DNA of 64,000 bases from Rhinopomastus cyanomelas (lineage: Eukaryota > Chordata > Aves > Bucerotiformes > Rhinopomastidae). This document shows, one piece after another, positions 25,501-35,400 of the stretch; the first letter of the stretch is position 1, and each line of letters opens with the position of its first letter. The notes under the pieces are model-generated. The model was not told the origin of the DNA. It saw nothing but the letters and a program-made list of their open reading frames with translations, and ran no database searches. The position numbers were made by a program, and so were the translations under genes. The DNA lies in NCBI GenBank assembly GCA_013400115.1, contig VXBP01002224.1, forward strand, positions 622,110 to 686,109, written 5' to 3'.

Positions 25501-27693
25501 GAACAGCAGTAGTTCTTAGTACCACCTAATTTTTACACTTATTCCTCAAATGAAAAATCCTTTCAGCTCCAAAGGAGCACAAGGTCCTACCCAATGCACC
25601 CCTTGGCTTCAGTGATTTCAGAATCCTGTCTATTATCTTCAGTATTCTCACACTTTCTTTCCAAACAACTTTATGGTACTGCTCTCCAGCGAACTAGTAA
25701 CTGACCCTCCAGCACAATCTCCAAGACAATGAGCACTACTAACTGTAAATCTGATCATACTGTACACAACACTGATGACAGAAGCAGAGAATGAAATACC
25801 ACACTGCTTTACAGCTCTAAAGAGTATTACAGGATTTCACGTACTAAAATCACGCAGTTGTGATGTGCCCAGCAGATTTTTGTATTCAGCTGATCACCAA
25901 GAGGATTCCATTCTCATTTCCCAAAACCCATCATTTCACAGCAACGTACTTAAGAGTGATGACAAGGGCAGAAAATATGACTGAGTGATAAAATTCAGAG
26001 TGGCTGCCAATGAGATTTCAGTATGCAGATGAAATACCAACAGCCATAAAGCATCTGGCTGAATTATCCAAACGTAGCATAAAGAACTTCTACAAAAGTT
26101 CCTGAAATCAAACAACAAAGTTTAACTAAACAGACTGCTTTCCATGCACGTGTCTGGAAACAGGCTTTGGAGATGGTTCCCCCCCACACGCTTAAGCAAG
26201 CGCACACGTAACAGATTCACAGAATATAAACTTCACAACATCAAAATAAAAAATATTCGTGATGTGCCATTATAACCACAATTAAAAATTCTGCTAGCAA
26301 AACAGTTGTAAGGATTCTGATGACAACTTACATTTCCTGATGTGACTGCAGTGTTAAATGTGCCATAAGCACACCTAGTGTGTGAACAGGGCCGTAAAGT
26401 TCGGTTTCCTGTACGATGTTAGTAACACAAAAATTCAGCTCTGTGTTAACACCATTAAGCTTCATGTTCTGTGTTAGTTATTAATTCCTCCTCCAAGGCA
26501 CTACTGAAGTCTAAAAAGTCAGCAGACACCTTTTTTTAACTCCTGTGAACAGATTGCTAAATCTGGAGGAAAACAATTGAAGAAAAATCACAAAGGGTAC
26601 TGAAAGAAAATTATTCCAGGTCAGTACTCTAGGAGGTGTTTTAACGAGCGTGTAAAAACTCTGAGAAAATAGTACATCGTTAGAGTTTCTGCAAGTCTGC
26701 AAAATGCTTGACATTTAGCTAGTTCTTGCTTGCATCTCAAGCCTCTATCTTATATTTATGGCATGTGTGTCTCAGTTCTTATCATGGTAACCCAGAGCAC
26801 ATCAGCCACGTTATATAATATCCTCCGAGCTACTACAATTTATTTATATATAATTGCAAATACTTCTCTTTCTGAAATATAGCTCCCAAAAAAGCAAGGA
26901 TATAGAGTAATCAAAACCCATAGCATTAGGAACAAAAGTACAACCCATAAACAAACAGGCCTCCAATAGAAAGTAAACAGACAAGCAAGCACTGTGCACC
27001 ACTAACAGAGAGTTGAAAGAAAAAATAATTGTTAAAACCCCCACACGTTACCATTCTTTTCAGTATATGTTTGTCAACTTCATACAGCCTTGTGTCATAT
27101 CGCCACACAAGTCACACAAGCAAAACAAAAAACCAACCTCCAAAAAATACCCTGTCTACAGCAACAGACAAGGTCAACAAGTCGTTAATGTAAATCAGTA
27201 CCCAAAGCAAAACCTGCTTTCACTCTCAACTTTCTGAATGGAGGAGCTATGCAAATTGATCACCTCAGCTAGCACATCGCTTCACACGGCGATCTGCCTC
27301 TGCTTTCCAACAAGCACAAACCGACCGCTGGACGCCCCAGCCCAAACAAACATGTAAAACACAGGAGTTAGTGGCAGTTCAGCTCCCCTGCAGGGCACAG
27401 TCCCACCATGGACGGGCCCTCTGCACCCAGAAGAGTCCCGTGCTCCTAGCTCTAACGACTGAGCAGGACACTCCTCTCCCTCCCAGCGGTAGGGAAACTC
27501 AGCCTGTGGCACAAAGAAAAAGACTTGGGTACAGCTACACAGTCGTTTCATTAGGCTGATTATAAATGGAAATAACAGCTCCAGCCAGGAAAAGCTCCCC
27601 CACAACGTATCCCTTCGGCACGGAAACTCCCTGGGTTAAACCGCTACAGCCAGCTCCTGTTCTGAGAGAAACAGTGCTTATGTTTAGCACCCT
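22542..27693. other. Intronic, no gene recognised
   Basis: AT-rich intronic DNA with a T-run near 24701-24713. It is free of CR1 for about 5 kb up to the PDE8B exon, which may reflect regulatory constraint or chance. Confidence 0.6.
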
Positions 27694-27703
27694 TTTTACC
27701 TTA
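27694..27703 (-). other. PDE8B: 5' splice site ending PDE8B coding exon 1
   Basis: The minus strand reads GTTAAG|GTAAAAAG. The exon ends at 27700 and the GT is at 27699-27698. The frame stays open past this point until 27535, but the residues after SVK have no likeness to PDE8 proteins, which supports splicing here. The +5 position is A rather than the preferred G, so the site is acceptable rather than ideal. Confidence 0.85.
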
Positions 27704-27960
27704 ACACTGGATCTGCTGCTCTGGGTCTCTGCCTCCATGCTCTGGCTGTTCTCCCACTTCTCTTTCTTAGAGGAATTAGTCCTCACCTTATAAGTGGATG
27801 TGTTGGAGGATTTAATGAATAATCCTGGGACGGGGTTGCCTTGCTGCTGTTGAGGCATGGTTGTGTTGGTCTGGTGAGGGGAATTGCATTCCTCAGACTC
27901 TTTGTTACTGTGATAGACCACTCTGCTGTCAGAGATGTGGATGCTTGGAGCACAGCCCAT
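27700..27960 (-). CDS. PDE8B: PDE8B, first coding exon (partial gene)
   Basis: This exon encodes the N-terminus of cAMP-specific phosphodiesterase 8B, which hydrolyses cAMP to 5'-AMP with high affinity and is insensitive to IBMX. The 87 codons start MGCAPSIHIS, which matches the N-terminus shared by PDE8A and PDE8B. Gly2 and Cys3, with Ser6, fit N-myristoylation plus palmitoylation and hence membrane targeting. A PGLF motif near residues 45-48 and the exon end AETQSSRSSVK resemble human PDE8B more than PDE8A. The start has A at -3 and G at +4, a strong context. The exon ends in phase 0 at AAG|GTAAAA (last base 27700); human PDE8B also reads SVK at this junction. The region between PGLF and AETQ is Ser/Thr/Lys-rich and shorter than the GC-rich stretch I recall in mammals. 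The REC-like, PAS and catalytic HD domains lie on later exons outside the window. Frame, start, donor and CpG context agree, so I am confident of PDE8B; PDE8A is the only realistic alternative. Confidence 0.95.
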
Positions 27961-28056
27961 GGTTTGTGGCCACCTGGGGAATACTTCTAAATTTTAAAAA
28001 TATATATATAATTTTTTTCTTCCCGTTGGTATTTTTCCCCCTGCTTAATTTTTTTG

Positions 28057-28104
28057 TTAACAGGTTGAATCTCTTTCCTGCGTCTTCGCTACACTCTGAA
28101 GCAT
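28057..28104 (-). other. Short upstream ORF in the PDE8B 5' leader
   Basis: This is the only ATG on the minus strand between the candidate acceptor (28204) and the PDE8B start. It opens a 15-codon frame ending in TAA at 28057, 96 nt before the PDE8B ATG. It has G at -3 and C at +4, a moderate context. If transcribed it could lower PDE8B translation; whether it is conserved is unknown. Confidence 0.4.
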
Positions 28105-28203
28105 TGCAATCGGTCCCTTCCACACCACGAGGAACGTGTCTGTTCTCCTTGTCCTCCACGAAACAGGTCCTTTGTATCTCAATCTCAGCAGTGGGCTGGG
28201 GAG

Positions 28204-29122
28204 CTGGAGGGGAGGGAAGCAGGGAAAAAAAAAAAAATCAAGAACCGGTCGACTTCGTATTTTCACAGATAACTATTAGTTTTCTGAGCCGTCTGAGAAT
28301 CTTGTTTTCTTTTCTTCTGGGTAAAAGCAAAAAAAAAAAATTTAAAACCAAACCCACACAGCAAAAAAAAGGAGGGGGGAAAGGCAAAAACAAAAATAAC
28401 AGCAGCCCCCCAAAACACAGGCACACACAGCCCAGGGTGCTCAGAGCAGCACCATCCCCTCCCGCCTGGCTCGGCGCATTCTCCACAGGGGTTTGCTCAG
28501 CGTTACCGATTAACCCGGGAGCGGGCCGGGGCCGTTCCTTGCCGTCCCGGGGGTGCGCTCTGGGGTTGAGGCGGGGGGCCCCAAATAAATAAGTCTATAA
28601 AAAACAAAATATAATAGAAGGTCGGCCCCAGAACTGGCTGCGCTCCTCACGCCACGCTGGGGGGGACATACAGGTCGCAGTGGCTCCCGGTCAGGCGGCG
28701 GCGGGGCAGTTGGGCCGCCGCAACGGCATCGCACCCGGCTCGACTCGGCTGGACCGGAGCGGGGCGAGGCGGGGCGCGCCGGATCGGACCGCGGGGAATC
28801 GGGGCACAGCTCGGAGGGCTGCGCAGAGCCGCAGGAGCAGCAGGCTCCGCTAGCTGAGGCATCAAAGGGCCTCCATGTTGGGGAGAGGGGGTTTTCTGAT
28901 CAGAAAAATGATGCGAGGAAAAAAAAAAATTAAGTTTTTTTTTAAATTTAAGGTAGGCAAAAATTAAAAAGAGCGAGAAGTAGACGGAGAACGGTCGCAA
29001 CGTCCCATCCCGGCGTGGCAGCAAAGAGAGCTCCGGTTCCCAGGGCCGCGGCGTCGGTCCCTCGCAGCGAGGAAGCTGCTCCGCTCCTCTCCTAGCAGCC
29101 GCTGCCCTCGCTCCGCGCTCAC
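28204..29122 (-). other. PDE8B: Candidate intron in the PDE8B 5' UTR
   Basis: On the minus strand there is a near-perfect donor, AACAAG|GTGAGC, with GT at 29122-29121. Downstream is a strong acceptor: a run of 13 T followed by CCCTGCTTCCCTCCCCTCCAG, with AG at 28205-28204. A branch-point-like CTTGATT has its A at 28238, 34 nt upstream of the AG. The intron would be 919 nt and would join a non-coding leader exon to an exon running 28203-27700 that carries the ATG. The acceptor is the stronger half. The donor lies only about 20 bp downstream of the octamer, so the start site would have to be farther upstream or the donor may be fortuitous. Confidence 0.35.
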
Positions 29123-29440
29123 CTTGTTGCTNCGATGGCGTCAATGCAAATGAGCTGCCGCGGGCCAATGGCGCGGCGCCGCCCCGCCCCCCAGAGACAA
29201 CTTCAAACGGCCGCTCCGCGCGCGCCCGCCGCCGCCGGGGCTGGGGGTGCAGCACCGCGGGGCTTCTGTGCGGGTCCGGCCCTGGTCAGCGCCTCTCCCC
29301 TCATTTAAAAACGAAACGGACAATATCAGCCGCCTGTAGAATTCCGAACGCCGCCCGTGCGGGCTGACGCCGGTACTCCACACGGGACAGCGGCGCCGCG
29401 CTCCCCTGTGTCTGGCACCGGGAAACGGCCAGAGCCAGGA
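28490..29440. promoter_or_regulatory. PDE8B: CpG island at the PDE8B 5' end
   Basis: This block of about 950 bp is very GC-rich and full of CpG (for example 28680-28800 and 29160-29270), unlike the AT-rich flanks. Two AT-rich gaps interrupt it, at about 28580-28620 and 28915-28980. It directly precedes the PDE8B start codon on the minus strand and is the obvious promoter and 5' UTR region. It holds a GC box, a CCAAT box and an octamer (see next entry). It also contains the only ambiguous base (n) I noticed, at 29132. Long open frames across it on the minus strand (28647-29255) look like CpG-island artefacts. Confidence 0.85.
29144..29192. promoter_or_regulatory. Octamer, CCAAT and GC-box cluster
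   Basis: Three classical proximal promoter motifs lie within 50 bp. They are an octamer ATGCAAAT (29144-29151), CCAAT in GGCCAATGG (29165-29169), and a GC box reading GGGGCGGGGC on the minus strand (29181-29190). The octamer and CCAAT box are in forward orientation on the plus strand. CCAAT, octamer and GC-box elements can act in either orientation, so the cluster could drive PDE8B (minus), a divergent plus-strand transcript, or both. The sequence alone does not place the transcription start. Confidence 0.55.
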
Positions 29441-29449
29441 CGCTGCGGT

Positions 29450-32400
29450 TCCCCATCACCTCAACAGCTCCGGCCGCACCAATTTCCTTGAAAATATTTT
29501 TTTAAAGCACAGGCTGCAAGAAAGGGTGGAGGGTGCAGTATGAGCAGGAGCTTGGAAAATGCCCTAAAAGTCCGTTCCCCTGGGGCTTGGAAAGCTAATT
29601 GCACACAGATCTCTTTTGCAATGTGTTTGTAAAATAAACTTGTTTCTATATAATTTGGAAGTAACTGTATGGTATAGTAACTAAACACATGGATACAACT
29701 GTACACATCATACACGTGTGTTGTGAGACTGGACATGATGTACGTACTTCAAGAGAGAAAGTAGTTAAAGCCCCTTCCAACATGGTGTCCAGCGGAGAAC
29801 AAGTTCCTGCTACAGCCCATGTGTTTCAGAAGCACCAGCCCAAGCACAGTTCAGGTTCAACAGTGTACAACACCTCCCGCTGCCTCAGACCACACACAAT
29901 CTGTCTGTGCTCCACACACACCTTTTGGTTCCTTACTATGGCTTTTGTAGTTCTGTCAGTCTTTACCCTCAATGACTCATAGAGGTGCTGCCTGTTCCCA
30001 CTAGCTGAGGAACACCTCAGAGACAACAGCAGTTTAGGGAAGGCCACACCAATTTCTACATTTAGGAGGAAACCAAGTACCAGAGAAATTACTTTTATCA
30101 GTAAACTCCGGTGTCCGAGGAGGAAAAATGATGTATGAGAGGAGGAAAGTGTTAAATTACTCCTGGTTTCTATCATGAATGGTTTTGTTGTCTGCTGTCA
30201 ATCAGAACCACACTGCTCCAAAAGCAGTCGATTCAGCATGTGCGTTCAGAGCAGTCAACCTTTGAACAGAACCTTCCCTATATGACAAATGCCATCAGGT
30301 CATAATTAAAAGCAAAATATGCAGAAAAGTGATGACTAGGGCAAAAAGCAGCTCTTCATTCATGTATGTAACAGCATTGCTTGATGCAGATGAGAGCACT
30401 TTGTAAGATGAGGAGCTGCAAAGCCAAAAGTCAGTGCTTTTGAGAAATGTGGTTTTTCAGGATGACCACGGTGCTTGCACTGTCAAAATGCCTTTATTTA
30501 CTTCTCTTAATTGCTAACATTAAAGGCTGGAAAATCAAGTCTTTCCTCTCCTGATCTCTCTGATACTGTGCCGTTTCAAGTATAAACAATAATCACATAA
30601 ATTTCATCCACCCCGTTCATTTAGCAGATCTATACAACCTGTTAGAACCAGAAAGAACCACTGGCTTCCTGTGCTTTCTCATCATTTTGGCCACCCAGTT
30701 AAGATAAGCACTTAATCACAGCTAAAGGAAAAAACTTAACATACCTGCTTTAAGGGGTGGACACTGTTTCAAGATAGACCTTATCCTCATTCTTGCCTTT
30801 ACAGGAACTATTATTTATTAGATCCTCTTAATAAGAACACACTTAACTGCAGCTAGAAAGAGCTGTAAAAGAATGCTGTGTTTCCTACTTGTGCCATTTG
30901 CCTCAAGTGTGGGCTCTCCTTCAGCCTTAATGTCAGCAAAACTGCTGACAGCATTTTATTTCTGGTGGCACTGGAGGAGACAGAAAAACTTCATTTCCCG
31001 AGCTCCGCATTCCATTTGCAGTGCTGACACCTAGAGTTAAACTTTCTACTTTGTAAAATGAATGGGTTTGATTTGCAGCCACACAAAGATGAACTGTGTA
31101 TTTCACCGTGCCATTTCAAAAAATATCAATATTAAAAATATCGCTGCTTTTGGATCGAACAAATTCTCCTTCAACCAAACTTCTGCTCATGACAGACAAA
31201 TACCAGGCAAGGGGAAACACTTGATTCAGAGTTTTCTATAAAACAGTGTGACAAAACCAAGTGTATATGCAGCACATAACATGCATGACTTTGTCCTGTT
31301 TTGAAAGTTCTTCCACTAAAATTCTAGACAGATTATTTCAATCTACAGCATAATGTCAAAACAACCCCAAACCTTTCATCCACAAGGTTCCCAAAAGAGA
31401 ATTCACATTGCTTTGAATCGGAGGATGAAGTGAGCATAAAATGCTTATTTAATCCCTTAGTAGTCTAACAAAAGCTGTCAAGAAATCACCAGGGTTGTTG
31501 CTACACTGATGAAAGTCCAGCTGAAGACCAAAAAAAAATCCTATTTGAACAAGACTCTGGCACAGGCATTGGCTTGCTTCTCTTCAATTCGAAAACACTG
31601 GTTGCTGGTTTTTATCACCACAGAAAAATATAGTTGAAAGTATAGATTTACCCGCAGCCTAGAATCAGAGAGAAGAGGTTAAAACATCAAAATCATCGGC
31701 ATGGGTAATCTTTTGTTACTGTGCTATAGGAATTCTGTACATAAAGGGGCTTGTTCAAGCTTAGTTGCTGAAGTGCAGCTCAGGAAATGGTGGACCGTTT
31801 CATAAAAAAAAATTGAAATAGTGCAAAAGAGCAAAGGAAGAATAGGAGTGTGGACAGTGGCAGATTAGGGCTGTGGGGGAAGTGCAAGGTCAGTACGGAG
31901 TCAGTAAGTGAGAGGTCAGGAAAGAGCTGGCTCTAGGAGACAGTTGGGGAATGAAAGGTTATTTATGGAGAATAAGGTTGAATTTCATTCAGAACTGCAG
32001 GGTAAGAAGGCCAGGGAAGAGCTTGGAATTATTATTATCAGTATGGTTTGTAGCCAAGAGGATGTCATGGGGTATCAAAGTATTTAGAGAATAGAGTCTA
32101 GAGAAGCTGAAAATTGTAAAAGGATTGAAAATGACAGTGTTCAGCCACTTGCCTGCCCATCTCGAAGACAAAACACATCGGCTCCTGCATTTTTTTCACA
32201 ACAGACTGATCAGCACACTGTCTCCCAGATCTCCTCCCAAATTTCCATAAGCAAAAGCACCTGCCCTTGATGCAGCACTGTGCATCCACTTCACACAACC
32301 CTTGATCACTGCACTCTGGGGCAGTTCATTCCTGCCCAGTTACTCCAAAATGAGTACTAAGGCCCAGAGAAAAAGTTTGGTGTCAAAATCCAGTTCTGAG

Positions 32401-35400
32401 AATATTTCAGTGCACAAGCCCCTGACAGGCAGAACTATGCAGAAGAAATGATGGCTTAACTCCTGCATGCCAACAGGTACCAGTGAGCTTTGAAAAAAAT
32501 GAAATGCTTGATCGTCAGGGGCAGAGCAAGCGCCTGCAGCCCTCAGAACACAAGGCAGCAGTCCTGACAGGAGATTATTTTGTGTGGTTTTAATTGCTTC
32601 TCCCCCCCGAGTCAGCTGTATGTTTAAACTGTGTCTTTTGGCCTTCTGAATAGTTGTGCAATCCTGCAGGTCTCTAGGCCAGCGAAGGAGGCGGTGGAGG
32701 CAGGGAGAAGGAGGTGGAACTGCATGATATGTTGCAGTACACAGACAGATGGACTCGACAGTGCTAACCACTGACACATGCAAGCTGTGACAGAGCTTGT
32801 CTCCAGCCCCAAGATATTCCAGAAGAGAAAACATGGACCATGTTGTGCCTTAGCCAAGTTAGTATCAGCAATACACTCCACAAACAGGCCAGGGTACATC
32901 TGCTTCTCTGTCTATAAATAACAGTTATCCAGGAACTGGGTGTTTTCAGATGACATACAACAAATGTAATATTTGTCCTGATATATAGATCTCCAGCTCC
33001 TGGAAGCTACAGAAGTACAATGGGTTTCCTTTCTGCATCACTTCACTGATGTCCTAAAAAACCCCAAAGCAATTGACAGAAGCACTGCTCCAAAGACCTG
33101 GCAGGCTGTCTGGCTCACTGCTGTTGCATAATTGCAATTGCAGAACACAGACAATTGTCTGTTCCACTTGGAAATCAGGACCTTCGAGACAATCTAAGTC
33201 AGCAACTTTTTCAGCCTAAGCACCAAAGTCCAAAGCTCAAATACCTCACATATGTACAAGCTTCATCATCATAAATGGGTGTCAAAATGGCTTTTGCAAC
33301 TGTAGTTTACACATCACGCTCACTGCTGCTCAGTCATCGGCACGATAGACACAGTATTCCTGGTATAAAAATGTACCTGCCTTCTCCACTGGACTTCCTT
33401 TCCACTTGGATTACAAAGAGGATGCTGTCCCACAGTATCTCTCCTAGCCCCAATCTATTCTTCAGAATAGATTGTCTCACTTTCTCCTGCTTAGTATCTC
33501 CTGCTTCCTCCTACCTTTTCCTTTAGTTCTCTCCTCTAAGTGCTCTCTTGTCCTCTGCTCTCTCTTGCCATTTCCCCAAACCAGACCAAAATACTCCACC
33601 CAGCCCCAAAGCAATTCCTGCCTCTGTGATCTCCCAAAAGCTTAACCAGCCCCCTGAAATCTCCTACAAAGGTCCACACTTCTTCTGATTTCACAGTTGT
33701 TCATCTGTCCAACACTTTTCAAGCATCATCCAACATCACACCACCTTTGTTTTTCTGTAAGCTCTCCCCAAATCACCCGAGAGCAGAACCTGCTTGCACA
33801 GCAGATGCAGAGCAAAAGTGATGAGATCTCTCTGCCACCCGACTTTAATGATTGAGTATGGGACTTGAGATGCTCTGGCTTACAGCAGGCTTTGTTGAAG
33901 CCTGACTTCTCTGGAACAAGGCACATGTGGGAAAGAGAACGGAGAGCACTGTTTCCCAGGATCTCCTTTGCCCCAAAGGAAGCTGAATCTGATCTGGGGG
34001 TTGCCTGACATCCACAGCATTGCTGACTTCTCTAGGCTCTGTGCACGTAGATCCATGAACTGACCTGCAACCAAAGCACACTACCAAGCCCTTACCAGTA
34101 TCTTAGTTGCTCAGCTTGTTCTCTCTTCAAGTCTCTCAGTCCTCCCCACCCAAGCCTTGTCTTTGCAATCCCTAAGCCTGGGAGTTCTACCCAGCCCAAG
34201 GAACACAGCACTCACAGGGTGCAGGAGGCTGCACTGTTACACAACCAGCTGTTGGCAGCTGTTGGCAGTGCCAATGCCAGAGCTCAGCAGGAAGGATGCT
34301 TGGGGAGCTACTTCTGCCAAAGCAGCCTCCACCAGCGTCCAGCACCTGGCCTAACCCTGAGTTTGCCAAAAATTCGTGGGGAAGGGAAGAACAAAGCACT
34401 CTAGTCCCCACCCACTCCCCTGTACTTCACAAGCAGGTTTATCTATCTGGATATACAGTGCTATGCAGCCAGCTGTGACCATAGGAAATCACCTTGGTCC
34501 CTCCTGGAGCATTTCCCCTTCTCTCTTCCTCAGTATTTTTAGGTGAAGTTGCATTCATTGCGTATGCAACCCTTTCTGTTTATATGATTTACTAAACCAG
34601 ATGGGCTTTCTGCTAGAAGATGCCACTTTGGTGGAGCAGTGTACCCAGTTCTTACATCCTACAGGCCTTGCTGCCTGTTGTTCCTCAGCTTCCCAAAGAT
34701 ACTGCATTCCTTTTCTTAGCAAGTCAGCCTCTGGCCCAGACCAAGAGTAACCTTAGACTCAGAATCCTTCAGACTCATAAACTGGTTCCTAATGTCATAA
34801 CCCCTATATAATACTGTGGCTTGCCTGAATCCAGTAAGAGAAAATAAAAGAAAATCAGTGAAAGAAATGAGCAAACTGGCTTTTCCACCAGTAGGTCAGT
34901 TTTCTTTTGTCATCAAAACTAGAAGGATGAGCTCTTAGTCTTTGTCAGCCTACCCCAGCAGCTAAAAGGTCAGGTCAGGATAATGAAAGATGACTCAAGA
35001 CAAGTTTTCAAAGCCCTGACATTCTCCCCACCTCCTCTCCTCTAGGTTCCCACTGTCTCCTGCCCACTAGCTGCTTTCTTACTTGCTCCTGGCTAACCAG
35101 CAGTGCTAGTGGCCAGCACCCTTCCTTCCTGGGGTGGCATCCTTAACGCTTCCCAGAGACAGATGGAGTAAGAGTTGCAAAAAGAACAACAAAATACAGA
35201 GTTTGAATCTCATTCCTGCAGCATGGCAGCAGCAGCAGCTGAAACAGGTGTCTAAAACAATTTCTTTAAGACAGACTGTACACTTGCAAAACAGACGGCT
35301 TTCACGGTTGCTGAATTTATTATTTAAGGAAAAAATCCATCACTTGTGGTCATACTGAGTAGTTATTTATTATATATCCACAACAGCAAAATAACTCTCA

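Larger units (their letters stand above)
1..27699 (-). other. PDE8B: PDE8B intron 1 (5' part, incomplete)
   Basis: All sequence downstream of the exon 1 donor on the minus strand is inferred to be intron 1. PDE8B intron 1 is very long in other vertebrates, so the lack of exon 2 in 27.7 kb is expected. I looked for the next conserved peptide (around an R-x-GPMRL segment) and for the REC-like domain and recognised neither. The intron is AT-rich and holds CR1 fragments, short tandem repeats and low-complexity tracts, which are listed separately. Confidence 0.8.

Noticed and set aside
28002..28013. TATATATATA near the PDE8B start as a TATA box
   Set aside because: It lies about 45 bp before the ATG and would leave almost no leader; a CpG-island promoter rarely needs it.
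27929..28159. 76-codon frame overlapping the PDE8B start
   Set aside because: Its first codon is GTG (plus strand CAC at 28157-28159), and no ATG occurs inside it, so it is not a credible upstream ORF.
27861..28592. 243-codon plus-strand open frame opposite PDE8B exon 1
   Set aside because: It is antisense to the PDE8B exon and runs through poly-A and poly-T tracts as Lys and Phe runs. It shows no family motif and no splice support.
28647..29255. Long minus-strand open frame of 202 codons upstream of PDE8B
   Set aside because: It lies wholly in the CpG island, is Pro/Arg/Ala-rich as expected of GC-rich chance frames, is interrupted by lysine/phenylalanine runs from A/T tracts, and has no known domain.
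32340..32834. 164-codon minus-strand frame with Cys and His residues
   Set aside because: The Cys/His spacing does not match a zinc-finger pattern, and no partner exon or promoter is visible.
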